Shown one piece after another: positions 55,801 to 64,000 of a stretch of DNA of 64,000 nt. Position numbers and translations under genes: made by a program. The DNA lies in the NCBI RefSeq assembly GCF_032854445.1, contig NC_088298.1, positions 10,961,504-11,025,503 on the forward strand, given 5' to 3'. Positions within the stretch are counted from its first letter, which is position 1, and each line of letters opens with the position of its first letter. This DNA comes from Liolophura sinensis. Taxonomy: Eukaryota; Mollusca; Polyplacophora; Chitonida; Chitonidae. Under the pieces are notes generated by a model that was given only the letters and a program-made list of their open reading frames with translations, did not search any database and was not told the origin of the DNA.

Positions 55801-58800
55801 GACACACAGCGCCAGCATCGGCGAAGGCTCCTAATTCATTACGCTAATACGCTAACCCCTTAGAGACCACTGTATAAGAGAGTAAAATCTACTCATCTCA
55901 TTACTGTGTGCAAGTAAAAGCATATCTTATGTTTCATTAAGCACGAAATAAACAACCAGTCTGGTCATGGTAAGATATTATAGTCGATAACGTTGGTTTA
56001 CAAGATGATTAATTTCACAGACGTACTAGTACATGTTCCATTAAATAGAAAAGCATAAGTTTCATATATTTGAAGTATACAGGCGATAACGCATTTTTGC
56101 TATATCACATGTCCAAGGCAGACTAATAAAAAATGGTTTCAAACAGTAATCAGGCACGTCAAAAGAATATTATACAAGATATATACTTGGGAATCTGATT
56201 TCTTCTACCTAGAACTGGAACACCCGGTGCGGCGTTAATCACCAATCAAATCAATCAGTCAAGTCAAATCCAAACAAAATATCATATTCAGTCAGAGATA
56301 ATAAATATATAAGCATAAATATCCTTTTAGCTATAGACACTGTCTTGATCTGACTGCTTGCAAAGTGTGTTCAGCACGTGATAAGGCATTACACTGTGCA
56401 AAGGCCATGTACTTCATACAGAGAAAAACACGTTAAAAATTTCAATCTTGCGGGACAAATTATGCACGTGACAAATCGAAAATACAAAGGACAGGGTGTC
56501 AGTTCACATACGTCATATGTAGATACGGGCATATGGTGTCATTTAAAACTTGTCGCATATAACATTATGTAACATATTACATTAAATAAACTAATATCCG
56601 CTGAAAGGTGGGAATAGCCCTGCGTCATAAAATTCCAGACTAGTGTATTAATACATCTGGGTAATCAGACGATTTATTTAACCACCGATTTACACATGTG
56701 CTTCTCCGCTATAAGGCTAACACGTAATTCGGCACCCGGTTGCAATGTTTATTTTTGCACGGCACAAATATAAAACCGTTGTTTAAACTTGGTACAGCAT
56801 GATTTAGCAGCCGCTTAATGAACTGACAGACGGATATTCTGTTTCGTACCCGTCAATCACGCAGACTATGTTCCACTAGCGCATGTAACATATTACAGAA
56901 CAAAGATCAGATGGTAATTCTATCTCTACCTGCTATTTCAGATATGAAAACAAATCATGTACTAAGTGTATTATCAAAGCCTACGAAACTAGACCGCCTT
57001 TTCCCAAGCAGAGGTAGACAGACGTATACATTTTGTTTCGATTCTAGAGCAGACTTATTTATCTGTTTACTGAACTGTTGTTTAATACCATGTTTAAGAA
57101 TTCTTCACTTCAGAGAAGGCTTAAGGAGATCTTGTTTGATTTGTGTTTTACGCCGTACTCAAGAATATTTCACTTATACGATGGTGGCCAGCATAATAGT
57201 GAGAGGAAACCGGGCAAAGCCCGGTGGAAACCCACGACCCTAAAGAGTTCAAAGTTCAAATATAACGTCCTCTTAAGACCCTGAGTGTAGCGTTTGAAGA
57301 CCTAATTTAATCCATGTCCTGGCGTTGCTTTTTTAGAAAGTAAATTTTTGACTTTTGTTTGTTAATACCGATGAAGCTTAATGATATTTAATCCCGATGT
57401 ATGTCCGGGCTATGTCTGATTTCCCTCCACCATATGCTGGCCATCATCGTACAAGTGAAATATTTTTGAGCAAGATGGAAAACATAAATCAGATAAATAA
57501 ATATGCCTACTTGAGCCCTTCTTAGCATGGCTCCAGAGAGCGTCGGATGTATAACGTTTTCCTCCCCCCGAAAACGATGGCCAAATATAACAACCTCACT
57601 GCGAATAGGAAACTCTCAGTAACGCATGTGTTCTCTCCTCTGGCACGAAAAGAGTGAAAAGTGATCAGTTTTCTTACAGATTAAATTCCCTTATCGTGCA
57701 GCCTTTAAGAAAATACTTCTTTGCTTTCCACAGAAAGAAACTTAATCTCCGGAGTGTGTAAAAAATGCACTCCAAAGAAAACATTTCGTGACAGCGATAT
57801 CGTTGTACTATGTTTTTGGAGAAAAGTTAAAGATTTCGAAAAAAAGAATGTTTTCTTTTGGGTTTGGAATTCCCCAGTATATTACATTTCATTATAAGTA
57901 CAAAAAAAGTTTACTTGATACTTTTTAAAGTTTTATCAGTATGTGTAAGTCCAGTTATACCGTTTAATTAAAGAATGGATATCTTGCTGACAAAGTTTGG
58001 AGAGGTGGAATTTATTTACATATAGACCTACATCCTCAGTTATTTACCTCGCCGTAAAATCTCAGATTGTGTGGTTTTGCTGTCATTGGTATGTGTTAAT
58101 AAATGTGTTTATCTATTTTAGTTGGATTTAGCGCTATAGTCAAGCATATCTTTTTTTAATGACGGAGATAAAGGTGAGAAAACCAGTATTAGCGAATCAC
58201 CGCCCTTGGTCGAGCACCTTTTTGCCCAATGTCTCCATATTTATGTATTTATTTAAAATTTTAAAAAGTTTTACGCCAGTCCCAAGAGTATTGCTCGTTC
58301 GCATTTGCAGCCAGGCTGATAGGTAGGAGAAGTGACTGTGACAAAACACAATTAAATATACAGTAATAGCTGCGGAGAAAATGATCATTTCCAGGATTAG
58401 TATAGCGACGATCCGTTTTTTTTTTAGAGAAGAACCGATGTCTACTCTATATACTACAGGTATAACAAAATTTTGCTGTATTTTACAACAGAGAAATTGA
58501 ATGTGAATACTTTACAACATCACATTCACTGAACATATTAAAGTATTATAGCTGTAGGTTTAGTGCAATGACTTACCATCGGATTAGGTGTAATCATTTC
58601 AGCTGTAACTTTGCATGATGGTGTATATTTGATAGAATGGTTGTTGTAAGCATTGCCGTAAGCATTGGCGATGCCGTATTTTTTTTACATCACCTGGATT
58701 GAATTACCACGCTACTGACTGTTTATCTACAGAGAAATGCACTGTGGCACAAAACGCCAGCACCTTTCACTTTTTAACACGCCATCTTTTATTGGCTGGA

Positions 58801-61800
58801 AACAATGGAGTAAACGAGTTTAACGTTTCAGATCCCTGTCTCCCCGCCAATCATAAGATTCTCAGCGAAACGTGGCGGAGCGTGGAGAACGCCATCGAAG
58901 CAGCCAATGGGAGCCATTGTGACAACACGATACCGACTGGCTGGTTCAGAATGAGGCTGGGTGGCAAAGATGCGATTATGCCGACAGAATGCGTTGAGGT
59001 TAGGAAGATAAAATGTATTTATATTAACAGATTATTTGCTAGCAGGGACGAACATCGGACCTGGGGTTCTCCATGGCTGAGGTGGTTCACGTGCCTGCGG
59101 AGCGCAATGACCCACGAGTCTCTCACCAATGCGATTGCTGTGAGTCCAGCTCATGGCTTCCTCTCAAGGTCTGTCATCAACCTGCGGATGGTCGACGGTT
59201 TCCCTCGGGTTTTGCCCGGTTTCCTCCCATCATAATACTGACCGTCGTATAAGGGAAACATTCTTGAGAACGGCATAAAACACCATTCGAATAAATACTA
59301 TCGAACCGGCAGTGACCTTGGAATATAAGCATCCCTTTCGATTATACACCAAAGTAATGTTTCATCAAAATATATTTGCACTAGCCTTTATTGAAAATAA
59401 GACTCATGTAGAAGTAAATCATTTGAATTATGTCTTCCAAGTTGTCCCTTTCAGCTCACCACAAACCGTTCCCTATGCTAATGGTGCTTACATCCTGGTC
59501 TCGAATATAAGGTTTTTGTTTAAATGTTTTTGCAACATAAGGAAATAATTTAACTGCATGTTTCTTTGTTTTTCTTCAGAATAGCATTTCGCACACGGCG
59601 AAATGGTAATCGTGTAGACATTTACTGAAGTTGATAAAAAAAACTTATCATTGAAACATTAGCTCGAAATACTATAAAATTAGATTAAATAATAAAATTA
59701 TTACTATTATTTTCTTATGAATTTTTAACATCCAGGTTGAGCACTGTGGTACTTTGGCTCCTTTGTGGTTATCCTTGAATGAGAAGGGTCCTCTGCACAT
59801 CGGCAAAGAGCGTATGGGTAAAGCATGCGCCACCTGGCGGAAGAGAGATTCAACAGAATGTTGCTTGTTTAGTAAACCTGTGACGGTGAAAAACTGTGGC
59901 GGATTTATCATTTACAAGCTGAGACCACCCCCAGGGTGTGATATGGCGTACTGTGCCAAAGGTGATGATCAAAAATGTACACACGCACACTTCCTGGGTA
60001 AACAATTTGAGCAGAATAGTCAACGTAAATATATATAATAAAGTTTTTCTTCAAAAGAAAGGCCTGAAAAAAAAGAGTTTGTTTTATTTTTCAGATTTTT
60101 TGAGATGAGTTACAAGCATTTAAAATACTTAAGACCAACTTGTTCCACGCACCAAAAGTGGAGTTAACTCGCTTAAGTTCACATTGTCACGAGATACCAC
60201 CGTATAATCCACTATTTTAGAGGCTTTTAGGTCACATACAATAATTCCTGGAAATATAAGTCCTAAAATAAACTACGTTTTAGGTCACTTTTGATGGCCG
60301 TTCTTTTGATGTAAACTTCAGTTTTACGTGTGTTATTCTTTGAAGCAACTTAAGTGGATTTTTACCTGTAGTAAGGCAGACCAAAGTGAGTGATGTGATA
60401 ACTGATACCGTTATGGTTTGTTTATTATCGAGGAATATTTATAGAAATATAGAATTTTGTTATATCTAGTCCTTTTGTTCAGTTTTTATAAAATAATTCG
60501 ACGTTGTTCTAAAAGAAACCATTGTTTATTTCTGGTCGAAATTCGAAAAAAAAATGAAATAAGAACAATCTGCTGTTGTGTTTCAGAAATTGGAAGCAGT
60601 CAGAAATCCACACGTGTATCAAGCCCAGATTGTAATCCGGGTGAAGTGTTTGACACAGAGACTGGCGCCTGTCGGACGATAGAATCCACACAAGGTAAGC
60701 CTGGCCTACCTAGTCCTTATGGGGAAACGAACTCTTATAAAGTAAAGACAGTCAGGTCAGTGCATGAATACTTTACTGATATCTTACTTTACTGTTCACC
60801 TCATTATATAATGTTTATTCTCACTTTGGTTGTCAAGTTGGAAAAAGCGTATAGCGACAAATGCATCAAACACAATCAATATATTGGCGTATCTTACACG
60901 TTGTCTTATCTTACATGTTGTCTTGTCTTACACGTTGTCTTATTTTACGTGTTGTCTTGTCTTACACGTTGTCTTATCTTACGTGTTGTCTTGTCTTACA
61001 TGTTGTCTTATCTTACGTGTTGTCTTGTCTTACATGTTGTCTTATCTTACGTGTTGCAGGAAAATGATATTACAGTGACACTATAATAGCTCCATGCATG
61101 TTATTAGTCTCCGGCCGTACGTGGGAAGGTCTGCCAGCAACCTGCGGATGGTGGTGGGTTTCCCCCGGGCTCTGCCCGGTTTCCACCCACCATAATGCTG
61201 GCCGCCGTCGTATAAGTGAAATATTCTTGAGTACGGCGTAAAACACCAATCCAAAAAAAAAAAAATCATGTTATTAGCATATTGGTTTACGGGAACAAAA
61301 TCCGCTGATTCGTAAAACCATTTTTTTAAACCAGCCGTTGACGAGACGGCTATAGCCACAATCGACTTACCGACCTTAAGGCCTGCGGCCACTCGTGGAT
61401 CTGTGTACATGAACTGTTCTGCCAGCGTCATCACAGAAGGGGGACGATACAAGATCTACTGGTACACCAAGACATCGGACAGATTAAATGTCGTGCGGGA
61501 AGAAGACGAGGGTTTCCCTCTTAGCTTACTGGAAATTGGAGACGTCATCAGCATCGGACAAACGGTGGGAAGCCTTTGTTTTCGTGTTGGTAGATATCAT
61601 TTACAAAGTGTTGTAAGAGAACGGTATTATCGTTATGAGGGAGTCGCTATTAGGGCTTTTAATTTACAGTATTATATGGCTATTTAATCACTGGAATTTT
61701 TACTGCATGAATATGCAGAAAGTGTAATGTTTGATCTTTATTGTAGTACCGTAACGTTAGTTTTGTTTTTTATTTGTATATTCCAGACTCCAAAAGATTG

Positions 61801-64000
61801 TCATTTTATTTCTAATTTTGTAATGGAATAATGAAAAGATAGTTTTCAAGTCGTTCAAAATAAGGACTTATAGTAATTCTACAGACTTCATGAGTACGTG
61901 TACCGGATAATGGTTAGAAAGAAATAACACTACTTCAGTACGTGTACCGGATAATGGTTTAGAAAGAGATAACACTACTTCAGTACGTGTACCGGATAAT
62001 AGTTTAGAAAGAAATGACACTACTTCAGTACGTGTACCGGATAATGGTTTAGAAAGAGATAACACTACTTCAATACGTGTACCGGATAATGGTTTAGAAA
62101 GAGATGACACTACTTCACTGTCGAAGAAGGTGTTTAAGCTGTGGATACTTGATCTTGCTTGATGAAGTTCTCAAGCCGAGATAATTGTCCTGAGAAATAA
62201 AGCAGTTTGCTTTTTTGCAATGCCTCTCTTCTAGAAAAAAACAGTTGAAGTCATCCAAGAATACAGCATGACTTGCAAATACAGTCTAGGAGAGCAGTTC
62301 ACCTCAGAAATAGCAAGGAAATGTCAGACTTGCCAACGAGGCATCACGCTGCCTGAAGCAAGCAGTGATCTAAGAATATATTTACGTGTAAATCTGAAGT
62401 GCATCTATACTGTGTACAACGTTCACATAACTTGTCTTTTTAGATCGTCTGTGCTATCGAGCCCACGTCCTTGAGCGGCGACAGTGGAGGGAAACTCTTC
62501 AGCCCTGAATACTTCATGGGTATCAAGGTACGAGTACTCATACAGTCTGGCTGTTAACTTTTACTTTGAAGTAAAGGCGTTATTTGAGAGGCAATTACGT
62601 CGTTCGCCACATGTTATTTATTTATTATCTCCATCTGACAGGTTATGTGTTAGCTAGCGATTTGTCTGTCTGTCTGTTTGCGTGCATGACAGCAACTTTA
62701 CGGGAAGAGTTCTGCACGGATTTAGATGACTTTTGTTGTAAGCATACAGCGTTCCGCATGAAGGGGATAGTGAAACAACTGCTTGACCCTTATCAGTATA
62801 AATAATGGCTCGGGCGGGGCCGCTTACATACCTTCGGTCAGGCGTGTCAGTGAAGCAGCACTAAATAAAAGAGCGGTGGAAATCCGTCCTGCAACGAAGG
62901 AGGCACATTACATGCACTCCAAGGGTACCTTCGTCGTCATATGACTGAAAAATTGTTAAGTACGACGTTAAACCCCAAGCACTCACTCAACCCATTATCT
63001 CGCTGTTAACGGTGACTTAAGCCATGAGGTTTATGTACATGGGGAAGAGAAGCGGTTTACTCTGGCACTTCCAATAATGGACCTTAGCGAAGTAATGTAA
63101 GTGAAGAATAAAAGTACAGCGTTAAATCCTAATCAAATCTTAAGTACATGACAAGTTATGACTCTGAACTAAATGAAGCAGCCTCTTTAGCACATGACAA
63201 ATCATGACTCTGGACTAAATGAAGCAGTCTGTTAAGTACATGACAAGTCATGACTCCGGACTAAATGAAGCCGCCTCTTTAGTACATGACAAGTCATGAC
63301 TCTGCACTAACTGAAGCACCCTCTTTAGTACATGACAAGTCATGACTCCGGATTAAATGAAGCCGCCTATTCAGTACATGGCAAGTCATGACTCTGGGCT
63401 AGCTGAAGCAGCCTCAAGTACATGACAGGTCATGGCTCTAGACTAACTGAAGCAGTCTCTTAAGTATTAATAACCTTGTCCACTATGACAGGGCCCTGCG
63501 GACAACAGCTGGATAGACGAAGACAGAGTTAACATTGTCAAATTCACCACAACCGTGCCTGTCATCTGTGACCGTCTCAGGAAGCACTGTCACATGACGC
63601 TGTACATTGAAAACAAAGGTATGTACAGCATGATGCCGTAGCTACCGCCATTGGTTCCTGATACGCGTTGGCTTACATCTTTGATAAAGTTGTCAAAATA
63701 TTTGACAGCTCGAGTTGTCCATTCGTTAACAGTTATATAACATATAACAGAGTCCTCCATAAGAGGTAATGTCAGCGAGTTATTTTCCTACATACAAATA
63801 CAGACTTATTTGATAATATGAATCATAAAGAGTGACCATGTTTCCTTCAGTCCAAAGAAAAACGCTTTAAAGACAAAATATCTTTTTTGATTTTCACCAC
63901 GTTCATATTTGAAATTGAAATCACACTAGCATCACCTGATTTTCAGCTGGCCCAAACGACGCCCCGGTGACGTTATCAGAGTGTGAACTAACATTCCGAC
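49871..64000 (+). CDS. VWDE: VWDE-like (von Willebrand factor D and EGF domain) protein, 5' part
   Basis: Secreted or surface protein. Exons: 49871-49955 (signal peptide, [20 protein letters not shown]), 58733-58998, 59736-59961, 60587-60694, 61335-61564, 62444-62527, 63492-63618, 63947 onward. Junction phases agree throughout and about 393 residues are visible. Exons 2-3 form the D8C domain: [71 protein letters not shown]. Exons 5-8 match the family region after D8[24 protein letters not shown] with [14 protein letters not shown], and [10 protein letters not shown]. The VWD and EGF repeats would lie right of the window. Exon 3's donor (GTGATG) is weak. Assigning exon 1 across an 8.8-kb intron rests on phase and signal-peptide logic (confidence about 0.6); exons 2-8 are firm. 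Confidence 0.88.
50544..50810 (+). mobile_element. SINE-A, full length and well preserved
   Basis: GGCCTCCGTGGCTCAGTTGG head, GCGCTAGCGCAGCGTAATGA, B box GTGAGTTCAAGTCC, complete core and tail. Perfect duplication TCGTACGTGCG at 50533-50543 and 50811-50821. Best reference copy of the family here; it lies in VWDE intron 1. Confidence 0.97.
51130..51636. repeat. Minisatellite, 50-bp unit, about 10 copies
   Basis: Unit built from CTGATATAGTCGGCATATAT + AGTCAGACACAACGTGTGGA + ATCCGGGAGC, with scattered substitutions. Period measured as 50. Confidence 0.93.
52003..52075 (-). mobile_element. SINE-A fragment
   Basis: AGAATATTTCACTTATACCA, CGGCCGCCAGCATTATGGTG and GAGGAAACCGGGCAGCGTCC antisense. 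Both ends missing. Confidence 0.75.
52155..52437. repeat. Minisatellite, 27-bp unit, about 10 copies
   Basis: Unit AACACATTATTTTATGTGAC + AAACACA with A/G and C/T variants. Confidence 0.92.
53105..53660. repeat. Old direct duplication, about 330 bp apart
   Basis: GCCAAGCTACTGTAAGAGTT and GAACTACTGTTTTCTAAGT (53140-53184) recur as ACCAAGCTACTGTGAGAGTT and ACGACTGTTTTCTCAGT (53458-53509), and later blocks (TTCGGTTTGTACTAAAGAGC against TTCGGTTTGTTCGAAAAAGC) keep the spacing. Confidence 0.6.
53661..54253. other. No gene recognised (VWDE intron 1)
   Basis: Unique intronic sequence. Confidence 0.35.
54254..54772. repeat. Satellite-like array, 20-bp unit, about 26 copies
   Basis: Monomer GTTATAAATGAATTCCTCAA. 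Two sites vary (AAC/AAT and AATT/AATG). Units at 54481-54540 and 54541-54600 are identical 60-bp trimers, so a higher-order repeat is forming. Many monomers contain GAATTC. Confidence 0.95.
54773..55739. other. No gene recognised; C/T-rich tract
   Basis: A polypyrimidine tract at about 55183-55246 repeats CCCTCTCCCCCACC units. The short ORFs across it are low complexity. Confidence 0.4.
55740..55865 (-). mobile_element. SINE-A fragment, degenerate
   Basis: GCTGACCTTCCCACTTACGC, CATGAGCTGGACACACAGCG and CGCTAATACGCTAACCCCTT follow the antisense SINE 5' half. Confidence 0.65.
55866..57140. other. No gene recognised (VWDE intron 1)
   Basis: AT-rich unique sequence. A possible SINE-tail scrap (GGCGTTAATCACCAATCAAA) lies at about 56233. 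Confidence 0.35.
57141..57240 (-). mobile_element. SINE-A 3' part
   Basis: TTTTACGCCGTACTCAAGAA, ATTTCACTTATACGATGGTG and CCGGGCAAAGCCCGGTGGAA antisense. Confidence 0.85.
57405..57503 (+). mobile_element. SINE-A 3' part, diverged
   Basis: CCCTCCACCATATGCTGGCC, ATCATCGTACAAGTGAAATA and a tail ending AGATAAATAAAT. Opposite in orientation to the copy at 57141-57240. Confidence 0.75.
57504..58732. other. No gene recognised (end of VWDE intron 1)
   Basis: A weak antisense SINE scrap may lie at about 58255-58330. The rest is AT-rich unique sequence leading to the exon 2 acceptor. Confidence 0.35.
59062..59298 (+). mobile_element. SINE-A, full length, in VWDE intron 2
   Basis: GGGGTTCTCCATGGCTGAGG head, AATGACCCACGAGTCTCTCA, GTCGTATAAGGGAAACATTC and TTGAGAACGGCATAAAACAC. 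B box and mid part shortened. Confidence 0.85.
60890..61057. repeat. Minisatellite, 17-bp unit, about 10 copies (VWDE intron 4)
   Basis: Alternating CTTACACGTTGTCTTAT and CTTACATGTTGTCTTGT type units. The Leu/Cys/Val-rich frames across it look membrane-like only because of the repeat. Confidence 0.92.
61108..61266 (+). mobile_element. SINE-A, headless, in VWDE intron 4
   Basis: Starts TCTCCGGCCGTACGTGGGAA and is otherwise well preserved. Ends in an A run. Exact duplication CATGTTATTAG at 61097-61107 and 61267-61277. Confidence 0.96.
61886..62115. repeat. Minisatellite, 45-bp unit, about 5 copies (VWDE intron 5)
   Basis: Unit TTCAGTACGTGTACCGGATA + ATGGTTTAGAAAGAGATAAC + ACTAC. Period measured as 45. 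Confidence 0.93.
62750..62993 (+). mobile_element. SINE-B, head diverged, in VWDE intron 6
   Basis: AACTGCTTGACCCTTATCAG, GGCTCGGGCGGGGCCGCTTA, GTGGAAATCCGTCCTGCAAC, CGTCGTCATATGACTGAAAA and GACGTTAAACCCCAAGCACT. Confidence 0.88.
63142..63463. repeat. Minisatellite, 46-bp unit, about 7 copies (VWDE intron 6)
   Basis: Unit AGTACATGACAAGTCATGAC + TCTGGACTAAATGAAGCAGC + CTCTTT. The TGACAAGTCA core is itself nearly palindromic. Confidence 0.92.

Noticed and set aside
60830..61086. Hydrophobic Leu/Cys/Val ORFs that look like membrane proteins
   Set aside because: Translation of a 17-bp minisatellite inside a VWDE intron.

Overview
This window is eukaryotic nuclear DNA: genes split by GT-AG introns, long AT-rich non-coding stretches, tRNA-derived SINEs, non-LTR retrotransposons (LINEs), DNA-transposon remnants and many minisatellites. 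The commonest SINE type and a vasopressin/oxytocin-type (conopressin-like) receptor gene point to a lophotrochozoan, most probably a mollusc. The phylum is an inference; the sequence alone does not fix the species.

Four host genes can be modelled. At the left edge (1071-3167, minus) are the first two coding exons of nephrocystin-3 (NPHP3), a ciliary protein; the rest lies left of the window. At 30817-36334 (plus) is a three-exon candidate gene for a small secreted six-cysteine protein, with possible extra exons at 33209 and 36735. At 43398-45765 (minus) is a complete two-exon class A GPCR of the vasopressin/oxytocin family, with Leu in place of the DRY arginine. From 49871 to the right edge (plus) runs the 5' part of a VWDE-like gene: signal peptide exon, an 8.8-kb first intron, a D8C domain and the following conserved region; the VWD and EGF parts would lie beyond 64000.

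Between the genes, 6.1-9.2 kb holds a decayed ISL2EU-type DNA transposon (YqaJ nuclease plus DDE transposase on opposite strands), and its transposase is split by a minisatellite that looks made from its own codons. An L1/Tx1-like LINE remnant spans 9.6-13.1 kb. Five remnants of one I-clade-like LINE with RNase H lie at 16.8-29.4 kb and 38.4-41.0 kb. Three of these share the same antisense SINE at the same site with the same target duplication, so the SINE was inside a LINE that went on copying. The LINE's 3' tail resembles the tails of both SINE families, which suggests the LINE mobilised them. A Tc1/mariner remnant lies at 34.4 kb. Three copies of a long-inverted-repeat MITE lie at 1.7, 31.8 and 46.7 kb, and other fold-back elements at 13.8, 24.3 and 42.6 kb.

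The right 15 kb (VWDE introns) is dense in minisatellites (periods 50, 27, 20, 17, 45 and 46 bp), one with a 60-bp higher-order repeat. I saw no CRISPR array, rRNA gene or free-standing functional tRNA gene. All homology calls were made by eye from translated motifs and remembered family features; no search was run.
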